From NCBI GenBank assembly GCA_937958345.1, contig CALGNW010000120.1:1-15114 (forward strand): 15,114 nt of DNA, in the 5' to 3' direction. Below are positions 1 through 7,306 of this stretch, piece by piece. The notes beneath the pieces were generated by a model. The model saw nothing but the letters and a program-made list of their open reading frames with translations. It had not been told where the DNA came from and did not search any database. Origin of the DNA: an uncultured Neomegalonema sp. (GTDB lineage: Bacteria > Pseudomonadota > Alphaproteobacteria > Rhodobacterales > Rhodobacteraceae). The position numbers and the translations under genes are program-made. The stretch's first letter is position 1; the number at the start of each line of letters is the position of its first letter.

Positions 1-209
1 AATTCCTCGCCTTCATGGCGGGTGAAGAATTCCAGACGATCATCCCGACAACCAACTGGATGTATCCTGCCTATGGCACGGGCGACGATTTGCCCGAAGC
101 CTTCGACGCGCTGGTGACACCGGAAGACTCGCTAATCTTCAAACCCGAAGACACGCCCGCCATCCGGGAAGAAGCCCTCGCCGGATGGCTCGAAGCCCTA
201 AGCAAGTAA
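1..209 (+). CDS. thiB: Thiamine/TPP ABC transporter substrate-binding protein, C-terminal end (partial)
   Basis: This is the last 69 or so residues of a reading frame that is already open at the left edge (first full codon at 3) and stops with TAA at 207-209. The segment IPTTNWMYP followed by a short acidic tail ending in LEALSK matches the C-terminus of periplasmic thiamine-binding protein ThiB, where IPTxNWMYP lies near the ligand site. The immediate downstream genes are unmistakably thiP and thiQ, which supports the assignment. ThiB would capture thiamine, thiamine phosphate or TPP in the periplasm and deliver it to ThiP. The start, the signal peptide and any upstream TPP riboswitch lie outside the window and cannot be judged. 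The known thiBPQ gene order is the main support beyond the C-terminal motif. Confidence 0.88.
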   Translation, partial: FLAFMAGEEFQTIIPTTNWMYPAYGTGDDLPEAFDALVTPEDSLIFKPEDTPAIREEALAGWLEALSK

Positions 210-228
210 GTGAGACGACCTTACACCG

Positions 229-248
229 CCCCGCACGAAGATGCGGGG
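229..248 (+). terminator. GC-rich hairpin after thiB (possible attenuator)
   Basis: A perfect 7-bp stem, CCCCGCA (229-235) with TGCGGGG (242-248), has a six-base loop. It begins 20 nt after the thiB stop. No T-run follows, so it is at best a partial or Rho-assisted terminator. It could also protect the 3' end of thiB mRNA so that the binding protein is made in excess over the membrane parts. Confidence 0.45.
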
Positions 249-291
249 TCTCGATCCGCTTGGCTTATGCCTAACCCTACCGAACTTCGGA

Positions 292-313
292 GTTCCGGGT
301 CTTCGCCCGGGAC
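292..313 (+). promoter_or_regulatory. Strong hairpin directly upstream of thiP
   Basis: A 9-bp stem, GTTCCGGGT (292-300) with GCCCGGGAC (305-313), has two G-T pairs and a CTTC tetraloop. It ends 9 nt before the thiP GTG start, so a folded transcript would sit against the thiP ribosome-binding region, which has only a weak GGCGG at 314-318. Such a structure could limit thiP translation relative to thiB. That effect is inference; the pairing itself is read directly from the sequence. Confidence 0.4.
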
Positions 314-322
314 GGCGGTTCT

Positions 323-1891
323 GTGACTCCCCCCCTCCCCCTTCGCGTCACCCTCGGCGGTACCATCGCGCTGGCCCTGATCCGTGCCTTGACCCTTGGC
401 GCATTGGCCGTTGTCGGGCTGCGCGGCGGCGAAGCGGGCGGGCTGACCACGCCAGACCTGCGCGCGCTCACCTTCACCCTAAAACAAGCATTCCTTTCGG
501 CGGCACTGTCCGTCCTCCTCGCGATCCCGCTCGCCCGTGCCCTCGCGAGGCGGCGGTTTTTCGGGCGTGACCTGCTGACCAGCCTACTCGGCGCGCCCTT
601 TCTCTTGCCTGTCATCGTCGCGATCTTAGGAGTCATCGCAGTTTGGGGACGCTCCGGCTGGATTGCAGATGCGATGGCGGTGACGGGTCTTGGGCGGTTG
701 AATGTCTATGGGATGCCCGGCGTGTTGATCGCGCATGTCTTCTTTAATCTGCCCCTCGCCGCACGGCTTATCCTGCAAGGCTTTTCCGAGTTACCGCCCG
801 AACGCTGGCGCGTCGCGGCACAGCTTGGCATCGAGGGGTCCGCCCTCTTTCGCCTCGTGGAATGGCCCGCAATCCGTGCCAGCGCACCCGGCGCATTCGC
901 GCTCGTTTTCCTCGTCTGTGCGACCAGCTTTGCGGTTGCCCTCGCCCTTGGCGGCGGACCGCGCGCAACGACACTCGAACTCGCGATATTCGAGGCGGCA
1001 AGTTACGATTTCGACTTGGGCCGCGCTGCGCTTTTAGCCGGGGTTCAGTTTGCGGTCTGCGCGATTGCCGCGCTCCTAGCCTTCGCGGCGCAGGCGCCGG
1101 TGGCATCCTCCCCCGGCGCATTGACCCAGATCGAGCGGTGGGATGGCCGGTCATTTCGGGCGCGCGCAGGGGACGGAGCCGTCATAGGGGCGGTGTGCCT
1201 GTTTCTAGGCGCACCCATGCTGGCTGTGGTCCTGCGCGGGATTGCCGGGCTGGACGATCTCGGGCCGCAAGTCTGGGCAGCGGCAGGGCGCAGTATGATC
1301 GTCGCGGCGGCGGCGGTCATCTTGACGCTGGCTCTTTCAACCGGACTGGCCGCGCTGATCGTGGCCCTGCAAACACGCGGATCGCGCACCGCTGCACGCC
1401 TGGCCGACCTGGCGGGTCTGCTGCCCATCGCAGCATCGCCCTTTGTAATCGGCATCGCGTTTGTGATCATCCTGCGCCCCGTTACCGACCCATTCGCACT
1501 CGCCCTGCCTCTGACCGCCATCGTGAACGCGGCGATGGCGACGCCCTTTGCCCTGCGCATTCTGATCCCCGCCATTCGCATCGCCCATGACGATCATGGC
1601 CGGCTTGCGGATTCGCTGGGCCTTACCGGATGGACCCGCCTGCGGGTGCTGTACTGGCCGCGCGTGAGACAGCCGATGGGTTTCGCGGCGGGCCTGTCGG
1701 GTGCGCTGGCGATTGGAGATTTGGGCGTGATCGCGCTTTTCTCCACGCCTGACTCGCCCACGCTGCCCCTGTTGATGCACCTATTGGCGACCAGCCGTCA
1801 GGTCGACGCCGCACATGGCGCAGCCTTGGTTCTCATCGCGCTCTCATTCGGTGTATTCTGGTTTTTCGATTGGCTGGGGAGGCGTTCGTGA
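323..1891 (+). CDS. thiP: Thiamine/TPP ABC transporter, membrane permease ThiP
   Basis: This 522-residue protein of the inner membrane forms the translocation pore for thiamine/TPP together with ThiB and ThiQ. Hydrophobic segments run through the whole length in the two-half arrangement typical of ThiP, a fused permease of about 520-540 residues. Each half carries a cytoplasmic EAA-type coupling loop: residues about 155-185 (SELPPERWRVAAQLGIEG) and about 421-451 (AHDDHGRLADSLGLTG). The segment SLGGGPxATTLELAI seen in E. coli ThiP is recognisable here as ALGGGPRATTLELAI near residues 208-222. The GTG at 323 is the first usable start after an in-frame stop at 272 and keeps the first membrane helix; its Shine-Dalgarno is weak. 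The last four bases (GTGA, 1888-1891) overlap the thiQ start, indicating translational coupling. Confidence 0.95.
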   Translation: MTPPLPLRVTLGGTIALALIRALTLGALAVVGLRGGEAGGLTTPDLRALTFTLKQAFLSAALSVLLAIPLARALARRRFFGRDLLTSLLGAPFLLPVIVAILGVIAVWGRSGWIADAMAVTGLGRLNVYGMPGVLIAHVFFNLPLAARLILQGFSELPPERWRVAAQLGIEGSALFRLVEWPAIRASAPGAFALVFLVCATSFAVALALGGGPRATTLELAIFEAASYDFDLGRAALLAGVQFAVCAIAALLAFAAQAPVASSPGALTQIERWDGRSFRARAGDGAVIGAVCLFLGAPMLAVVLRGIAGLDDLGPQVWAAAGRSMIVAAAAVILTLALSTGLAALIVALQTRGSRTAARLADLAGLLPIAASPFVIGIAFVIILRPVTDPFALALPLTAIVNAAMATPFALRILIPAIRIAHDDHGRLADSLGLTGWTRLRVLYWPRVRQPMGFAAGLSGALAIGDLGVIALFSTPDSPTLPLLMHLLATSRQVDAAHGAALVLIALSFGVFWFFDWLGRRS

Positions 1892-2580
1892 TCGAGGTTC
1901 AAGAGGCGGTTATCAGGCGCGGATCGTTCGAATTGCACGCGTCGCTGTCTGTCCCTGCGGGCGCGATCTGTGCCGTGATCGGCCCGTCCGGCTCGGGCAA
2001 ATCCACGTTGCTGGAGGCGATGGCAGGTTTCATCCCGATGGCATCGGGCAGCATGCGGATTGCCGGCACCGAAATTTCGGCACTGACGCCATCCGACAGA
2101 CCGCTGACCCTGCTTTTTCAAAACAACAATCTGTTTCCGCATCTGAGCGTCGAACAAAATGCCGGCTTGGGCCTGCGGCCCGCCTTGTCGTTATCCGTCG
2201 ACGAAAAACGCGCGGTGGCCGATGTGCTGAGCGAGGTTGGATTGGGTGATCTGGGCGCACGCCTGCCCGCCGAACTGTCCGGCGGGCAAAGGCAACGCGC
2301 AGCACTGGCTCGGGCTTTACTGCGGGACCGTCCCGTGCTGTTGCTGGACGAACCCTTCGCGGCGCTTGGGCCGGCCCTGCGCGACGAAATGCTCGGGCTG
2401 ATTGACCGCTTGGTTTTGCGCCGCGAGATGGCCGTCCTGATGATCACCCACGCACCTGAGGAGGCCCGCGCAGTTGCAGGCCTCACCGCCGTTTGTGCCC
2501 ACGGACGCATTGACGGGGCGCACGAGACATCAAAAGTCTTCGCGAACCCGACGCCCGAATTGTCGGCATATCTCGGATAG
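1888..2580 (+). CDS. thiQ: Thiamine/TPP ABC transporter, ATP-binding protein ThiQ
   Basis: This 230-residue ABC ATPase powers thiamine/TPP import. Motifs in order are Walker A GPSGSGKST (32-40), Q-loop Gln78 in LLFQNNNLF, signature LSGGQRQ (130-136), Walker B VLLLDE (150-155) and H-loop His188. The FQxNNLFxHL stretch and the short length are typical of ThiQ. I chose the GTG at 1888 because it is preceded at 7 nt by GGGGAGG (1875-1881) and gives a 4-nt overlap with the thiP stop. A TTG at 1870 is in frame but lacks such a site. One oddity is the D-loop, which reads AALG (158-161) where most ABC ATPases have SALD, so its aspartate is a glycine. The gene ends 39 nt from the stop of the convergent epimerase. 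Confidence 0.95.
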   Translation: MIEVQEAVIRRGSFELHASLSVPAGAICAVIGPSGSGKSTLLEAMAGFIPMASGSMRIAGTEISALTPSDRPLTLLFQNNNLFPHLSVEQNAGLGLRPALSLSVDEKRAVADVLSEVGLGDLGARLPAELSGGQRQRAALARALLRDRPVLLLDEPFAALGPALRDEMLGLIDRLVLRREMAVLMITHAPEEARAVAGLTAVCAHGRIDGAHETSKVFANPTPELSAYLG

Positions 2581-2582
2581 CG

Positions 2583-2616
2583 CGCCCGTCCCCGGCAAAC
2601 ATCGCCGGGACGGGCG
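2583..2616. terminator. Hairpin terminator between convergent thiQ and epimerase genes
   Basis: Thirteen base pairs join 2583-2596 (CGCCCGTCCCCGGC, one bulged C) to 2604-2616 (GCCGGGACGGGCG), with a 7-nt AAACATC loop. It fills the 39-bp space between two converging stop codons, so it can serve both strands. Neither side has a clean U-run, a common trait of terminators in GC-rich alphaproteobacteria. Confidence 0.7.
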
Positions 2617-2619
2617 GGG

Positions 2620-3597
2620 TTATTCGGCTGCCTTCTTGGCAACTTCGCCAGCGGCCAGCAAAGCGCCCAGCCCGTCTTCCAACGTCGTTTCAGCCTTCAG
2701 GCCAAGCAACTGATGCATCCGCGCCGGCGTTCCGAGAGAGTCTTTAATATCGCCGTCCCGCGGCGGCCCGTGCGAAATCGCGGCATCCGTTCCGGTCAGC
2801 GACTTGATCGTCTCGGCCAGTTTTTTAACCGTCACGGCCTGTCCGGTACAGAAGTTGATCGGATCAAACCGCGCCTTCTCGCCCGCTGCCTGCGCGGTCA
2901 TCATCCGGTCCATTGATGCGAGCAGGCCCGCAACAACGTCACCGACATAGATAAAATCGCGGGTTTGATCGCCATCGCCGTTGATCGTGACCGGCTGCCC
3001 TTGGGACAAGCGATCCGCAAATATCGAAATCACGCCGGAATACGGCGAGGATGGGTCCTGACCGGGGCCATAAACATTGAAGAACCGGCACGCCGTACTG
3101 GGCAGATCGAACAGGTCGGCGGCGGCGCTCGCATGCAACTCGCCGCTCAGCTTATCGGCCCCATAGGGCGACATCGGCTGTTTCGGGGCATCCTCGGTGA
3201 TCGGCATAACCTCTGCCGCACCATAGATGGCGGCGGACGACGCCCATGCGACGGGCAACGGCTTGCCCGCCCCGTCCCGCGCAGCCTCAAACACCGTCAC
3301 CGTCCCGTACAGATTCGTCCGGTGCGACTCCCGCCATGCAATGTTGCACCGCTCTACCGACGCAATCGCGGCCAGATGAAAAACACCGCTTGCACCGTCC
3401 ACGGCACGCGCAACCGCGTCCGCATCGGCAATATCCCCGACAATGACTTCGGCTTCGGCGGGCGGAGCGTCGCGCCGCCCTGTGGACAGATCATCTATGA
3501 TCCTCACACGGTCGCCGCGCCGGATCAAAGCAGCAGCAAGGTGGGCTCCGATAAAGCCACAGCCCCCGGTTATCGTGAACAGACGGTTGTTTTCCAT
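2620..3597 (-). CDS. NAD-dependent sugar-nucleotide epimerase/dehydratase (extended SDR family)
   Basis: This 325-residue cytoplasmic enzyme is of the UDP-glucose 4-epimerase type. It shows the dinucleotide-binding motif TGGCGFIG (10-17), an acidic pair after the second strand (IIDDLSTG, Asp35-Asp36) typical of NAD use, the catalytic Ser of SSAAIYG (120-126) and YxxxK as Tyr145-Lys149. The substrate-domain signatures FFNVYGPGQDP (172-182) and GDQTRDFIYVGDV (209-221) are also present. The family interconverts C4 epimers of UDP-sugars such as UDP-Glc/UDP-Gal or UDP-GlcNAc/UDP-GalNAc. The exact substrate cannot be read from the sequence, so no symbol is given. It is divergent from glmU, which makes UDP-GlcNAc, so a UDP-HexNAc substrate is reasonable but inferred. 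The ATG has a GAGG about 10 nt upstream. That GAGG lies partly in an inverted repeat (CTCAG 3609-3613, CTGAG 3622-3626) which could mask it. Confidence 0.88.
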   Translation of the reverse strand: MENNRLFTITGGCGFIGAHLAAALIRRGDRVRIIDDLSTGRRDAPPAEAEVIVGDIADADAVARAVDGASGVFHLAAIASVERCNIAWRESHRTNLYGTVTVFEAARDGAGKPLPVAWASSAAIYGAAEVMPITEDAPKQPMSPYGADKLSGELHASAAADLFDLPSTACRFFNVYGPGQDPSSPYSGVISIFADRLSQGQPVTINGDGDQTRDFIYVGDVVAGLLASMDRMMTAQAAGEKARFDPINFCTGQAVTVKKLAETIKSLTGTDAAISHGPPRDGDIKDSLGTPARMHQLLGLKAETTLEDGLGALLAAGEVAKKAAE

Positions 3598-3894
3598 AAC
3601 TCGGCATCCTCAGTTGATGACCTGAGAATGGGACACAGCAAATAACATTCCGTATGCGCGACATCGCCTATCGCGTAAATATTTCAACTTTTCAATATCG
3701 TACGACGTCTGCCTCTGCATGAATTACGGGCACTCCACGCTTAAGCCTGGCAGCGGAAGAACAACTTTTACGTCCAGTTGTTGCAAGTTGTTAATCGTTT
3801 TCACTTCACTTGAGGATCATTCTGTCTGCTCTGGCGAAGTCGCGCCGGTCAGTTTATCGTGCAGCGCACAATTTATGCTTCGGAAGGCCCATCG
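3598..3894. other. Divergent intergenic region between epimerase and glmU
   Basis: About 297 bp with lower GC than the flanking genes, especially around 3655-3720 and 3760-3810. It must hold promoters for both directions, but I see no convincing -35/-10 pair. A GTG at 3859 is in frame with glmU, but the better start is at 3895. No RNA gene or repeat was recognised. Confidence 0.6.
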
Positions 3895-5253
3895 ATGACG
3901 AAATCTACCGCCGTCTGCCTGCTTGCAGCGGGAAAAGGAACCCGGATGCGGTCCGACCTTCCCAAAGTTTTACACAAAATTGCCGATCTGCCGATGCTCG
4001 GTCACGCGCTCAACAGCGCAAAGGGATGCGCACCTTCGCGCGCCGTCATTGTAACTGGCCATCAGGCAGAGCGGGTGGCTGACGCCGCAACAAAGTTGTC
4101 GCCTGACGCCGTGTGCGTGGTTCAGGAACCTCAGCACGGAACCGGCCATGCTGTTTTGCAGGCAAAAGAGGCGTTGGCCGGCTTTGACGGCGACGTGTTT
4201 GTTCTGTTTGCAGACACCCCCCTGATCCGTCCTGAAACACTTGTAGCGATGGCCGAGGCACGCAATACGGGCGCTGCGGTTGTCGTGCTGGGCTTCGAGG
4301 CGGCAGAACCCGGCGGATATGGCCGGTTGATCGAAGGCGCAGACGGCTTGGACAAAATTGTCGAGGCAAAGGATGCATCGCCCGATGAATTGGCCGTGAC
4401 CCTCTGCAACTCGGGGGTCATGTGCGTCGACAGCATCACACTTTTTAAGCTGTTGGACCGCGTGACAAACGACAATGCGAACGGCGAATACTATCTCACC
4501 GATATCGTCGGCCTTGCGCGCGGGGACGGCCTGCCCTGCGCTGTGGTCCGCTGCGACGAAGAGGAAACCCTCGGCGTCAACAGCCGCGTTGATCTGGCAG
4601 CTGGCGAGGCCGCATTTCAACAGCGCGCACGCACGGCTGCAATGGTCGCCGGCGTGACCCTCACAGCCCCGGAAACCGTCTCGTTTTCCCATGACACCGT
4701 GCTCGGGCAGGATGTGATCGTTGAACCGAATGTTGTGTTCGGTCCGGGGGTCACCGTCGAAAGCGGCGCGACAATCCGGGCCTTTTCGCATCTCGAGGGT
4801 TGTTCGGTCGCTTCGGGCGCGATCATCGGGCCCTACGCCCGCCTGCGCCCCGGCGCGGATATCGGCCCCAGCGCGCGGATCGGCAACTTCGTCGAGGTTA
4901 AGAACGCCACATTTGCGGCTGGCGCTAAGGCTAACCATCTAAGCTACATCGGGGACGCAACGGTCGGCGCGAAGGCGAACATCGGCGCGGGAACGATCAC
5001 CTGCAACTACGACGGCTATCTGAAGCATCGCACGGAAATCGGGGCAGACGCCTTTATCGGATCAAATACCGCCTTGGTTGCACCTGTCAGTGTCGGGTCA
5101 CGCGCAACGGTTGCCGCCGGGTCGGTCATCGTTGAAAAAGTCGGCGACGACGATCTCGCCCTCGCGCGAGGGCGGCAGGTCAATAAAAGCGGTTTGGCCG
5201 CCCGCCTCCGTCAGGCATTGGCGGAATCGAAGGAAAAACTTAAGGATTCTTGA
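3895..5253 (+). CDS. glmU: Bifunctional UDP-N-acetylglucosamine pyrophosphorylase / glucosamine-1-phosphate N-acetyltransferase
   Basis: This 452-residue cytoplasmic enzyme performs the last two steps of UDP-GlcNAc synthesis: acetylation of glucosamine-1-phosphate, then uridylyl transfer. The N-terminal nucleotidyltransferase domain opens with LAAGKGTRM (10-18) and Lys24. The C-terminal half is a left-handed beta-helix of hexapeptide repeats, including GPxARLRPGADIG and FVEVKNATFAAGAKANHLSYIGD. His348 corresponds to the general base of the acetyltransferase site. Length agrees with the family (about 450-460). I set the start at ATG 3895 because GGAAGG (3882-3887) lies 7 nt upstream and the protein then begins right before the nucleotide-binding loop. 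An in-frame GTG at 3859 would add 12 unconserved residues. It is the first gene of a glmU-glmS-glmM run. Confidence 0.97.
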   Translation: MTKSTAVCLLAAGKGTRMRSDLPKVLHKIADLPMLGHALNSAKGCAPSRAVIVTGHQAERVADAATKLSPDAVCVVQEPQHGTGHAVLQAKEALAGFDGDVFVLFADTPLIRPETLVAMAEARNTGAAVVVLGFEAAEPGGYGRLIEGADGLDKIVEAKDASPDELAVTLCNSGVMCVDSITLFKLLDRVTNDNANGEYYLTDIVGLARGDGLPCAVVRCDEEETLGVNSRVDLAAGEAAFQQRARTAAMVAGVTLTAPETVSFSHDTVLGQDVIVEPNVVFGPGVTVESGATIRAFSHLEGCSVASGAIIGPYARLRPGADIGPSARIGNFVEVKNATFAAGAKANHLSYIGDATVGAKANIGAGTITCNYDGYLKHRTEIGADAFIGSNTALVAPVSVGSRATVAAGSVIVEKVGDDDLALARGRQVNKSGLAARLRQALAESKEKLKDS

Positions 5254-5392
5254 ACCATGTGACGGCATGGCTTGTGAATATTGTGCCGGAAATACCTCCT
5301 GAAATCAGGAGAACGAGCAAAGTGCCGGATATGGCCGGAAAATGTAACGGTCGTCACAAGGCATCCGTTAAACGAAGAGGCTGGAGAGTAAA
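5254..5392 (+). other. glmU-glmS intergenic leader with small hairpins
   Basis: This 139-bp gap contains a perfect 6-bp hairpin CTCCTG-AAAT-CAGGAG (5296-5311) and a weaker inverted repeat CCATG/CATGG (5255-5259, 5266-5270). Neither is followed by a T-run. A secondary promoter for glmS could lie here, but none is clear. There is no sign of the glmS ribozyme, which is known from Gram-positive bacteria. Confidence 0.45.
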
Positions 5393-7216
5393 ATGTGTGG
5401 AATTGTTGGCGTTCTTGGCAGTAGCCCGGCGGCCCCGATCATTGTAAACGCCCTGCGGCTGCTCGAATATCGCGGATACGACTCCGCCGGTGTCGCGACC
5501 TTGCACGAGGGCACACTGGATCGCCGCCGCGCGGTCGGCAAGCTCAATGCCCTCGCAGAGCTTTTGGTTGACAACCCGATCGAGGGCTCCATCGGCATCG
5601 GTCACACACGATGGGCAACTCACGGTGCGGTGACGGAAACCAACGCTCACCCTCACTCGGTCGGCAAAGTCGCGGTTGTCCATAACGGCATTATCGAAAA
5701 CTTCAGGGAACTGCGCGAGATGCTCACGGCAACGGGCCGGACTTTCGTGACACAGACCGACACCGAAACCGTCGCACAGCTTTGCGATCACTTTATGAGC
5801 CAAGGACTGTCCCCTCAGGACGCTGCCGGGGCGACGATTGCAAAACTGGAAGGCGCGTTCGCGCTGGCCATCCTTTTTGATGGTGAAGAGGATCTGATGG
5901 TCGCCGCGCGCAAGGGCTGTCCTCTCGCGATCGGATATGGCGACGGCGAAATGTTCGTTGGTTCCGATGCTGTTGCGCTCGCACCGATGACAAACCGCGT
6001 TTGCTTTATCGAGGAAGGCGACTGGGCCGTCCTGACGCGCGCAGGCGCGACAATTTATGACGCCAGCGGTGCGTTGGTGAACCGCGAAGTCCGTGTCGTC
6101 AGCGTTTCTCCGGTTCTGGCTGAAAAAGGCGAATACCGCCACTTCATGGCCAAAGAAATCCACGAACAGCCCAGCGTCGTGGGCTATACGCTCGGCGCAT
6201 ATCTGAACGAGGACCGCGACGGAATCGCGGATGTCCTCTCGGATCTCGATTTTGCGAATGCGTCGCGCCTGACGATTGTCGCCTGCGGAACCGCGTCCTA
6301 CGCGGGCGAGGTCGCCAAGTACTGGTTCGAGCAAATCGCCCGCCTGCCGGTCGAGGTCGATATCGCGTCCGAATTCCGCTATCGCACCCCGCCGATGCCG
6401 AAGGACGGCATTGCATTGTTCGTCTCCCAATCAGGCGAGACAGCTGATACCCTCGCGGCACTCCAATACGCGAAATCCCAAGGCCAAAAGATCGTCTCGA
6501 TTGTGAACGTCGCGGAATCGACCATCGCACGCGCCTCGGATGTTGTTCTCCCGACCCATGCCGGTCCCGAAGTCGGGGTCGCCTCGACCAAGGCATTCAC
6601 CTGCCAGCTCACCGTCCTCGCAGCCATAACCATCGCGGCCGCACGTCAGCGGGGCACGATTGACGCTGCCGAGGAGACAAGACTGGTGCGCACATTGTCC
6701 GAAGTGCCGCGCCTCTTGTCCGAAGCCATCGCGCTGGAAGACAAAACCATTCCGCTGTCGAACGAACTGTCGAAGGCGACCGACGTGCTGTATCTGGGCC
6801 GCGGCGCGATCTTCCCGCTCGCGATGGAGGGCGCGCTAAAGCTCAAGGAGATCAGCTACATCCACGCTGAGGGCTATGCGTCCGGCGAATTAAAGCACGG
6901 ACCGATTGCCCTGATCGACGAACAAATGCCGGTTGTCGTGCTCGCGCCGCGCGACGCCGTTTTCGAGAAAACTGTCTCGAATATGCAAGAGGTGATGGCA
7001 CGCGGCGGCAAGGTCTTGCTGGTTTCGGACGAAGCCGGCATTGCCGAGGCGGGCGAAGGGTGCTGGCGGACATTGCAAATGCCGACCTGCGATCCTTTTA
7101 TCGCGCCGATCATCTACGCTGCACCGACACAGTTCATTGCCTATCACACGGCTGTTGCCAAAGGCACCGATGTCGATCAACCGCGTAATCTGGCCAAGTC
7201 TGTCACAGTAGAGTAA
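5393..7216 (+). CDS. glmS: Glutamine--fructose-6-phosphate aminotransferase (isomerizing)
   Basis: This 607-residue enzyme makes glucosamine-6-phosphate from fructose-6-phosphate and glutamine, the committed step to UDP-GlcNAc. It begins MCGIVG, so after Met removal the N-terminal Cys is the glutaminase nucleophile. The class II glutamine amidotransferase domain follows, with GYDSAG and HTRWATHG. Two SIS sugar-phosphate domains come next, with CGTASYAG and SQSGET (345-350) in the first and SGELKHGP in the second. The C-terminus DQPRNLAKSVTVE carries the active-site Lys602. The length equals the family norm (about 605-610). The ATG at 5393 is fixed by the obligatory MCG start and by GGAGAG just upstream. 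It lies 139 bp after glmU and 90 bp before glmM. Confidence 0.98.
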   Translation: MCGIVGVLGSSPAAPIIVNALRLLEYRGYDSAGVATLHEGTLDRRRAVGKLNALAELLVDNPIEGSIGIGHTRWATHGAVTETNAHPHSVGKVAVVHNGIIENFRELREMLTATGRTFVTQTDTETVAQLCDHFMSQGLSPQDAAGATIAKLEGAFALAILFDGEEDLMVAARKGCPLAIGYGDGEMFVGSDAVALAPMTNRVCFIEEGDWAVLTRAGATIYDASGALVNREVRVVSVSPVLAEKGEYRHFMAKEIHEQPSVVGYTLGAYLNEDRDGIADVLSDLDFANASRLTIVACGTASYAGEVAKYWFEQIARLPVEVDIASEFRYRTPPMPKDGIALFVSQSGETADTLAALQYAKSQGQKIVSIVNVAESTIARASDVVLPTHAGPEVGVASTKAFTCQLTVLAAITIAAARQRGTIDAAEETRLVRTLSEVPRLLSEAIALEDKTIPLSNELSKATDVLYLGRGAIFPLAMEGALKLKEISYIHAEGYASGELKHGPIALIDEQMPVVVLAPRDAVFEKTVSNMQEVMARGGKVLLVSDEAGIAEAGEGCWRTLQMPTCDPFIAPIIYAAPTQFIAYHTAVAKGTDVDQPRNLAKSVTVE

Positions 7217-7249
7217 GCCGATAAAGCGGGTGGAAAAATTCCAAACCTG

Positions 7250-7269
7250 ACGCGCAAAGGGCGGCGCGT
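7250..7269 (+). promoter_or_regulatory. Hairpin in the glmS-glmM spacer
   Basis: A perfect 6-bp inverted repeat ACGCGC (7250-7255) and GCGCGT (7264-7269) has an 8-nt loop. It follows a smaller one, TGGAA-AAA-TTCCA (7231-7243). Neither looks like a terminator. They may modulate read-through or mRNA decay between glmS and glmM. Confidence 0.3.
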
Positions 7270-7306
7270 ACCGACCGAGAATCGTCGGGCAACGAAAGAG
7301 GACACC

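Noticed and set aside
210..322. TPP riboswitch between thiB and thiP
   Set aside because: The conserved TPP aptamer elements (CTGAGA and the partner ACCTGA-like segment) are absent; only simple hairpins are present. Any riboswitch would be upstream of thiB, outside the window.
862..1590. 242-codon plus-strand frame inside thiP
   Set aside because: It is an out-of-frame reading of thiP, rich in Arg and Cys, with no membrane segments or motifs; thiP explains the region.
3970..4938. 322-codon open frame on the minus strand
   Set aside because: It lies wholly inside glmU, which has all family motifs. The translated product has no recognisable domain and is the antisense shadow of a GC-rich gene.
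5254..5392. glmS ribozyme or GlmY/GlmZ-type control element
   Set aside because: The leader has only short hairpins and none of the ribozyme core. The ribozyme is known from Gram-positive bacteria.
5354..6430. 358-codon open frame on the minus strand
   Set aside because: It is antisense to the well-supported glmS glutaminase and first SIS domains. Its composition is that of a shadow frame and it has no family features.
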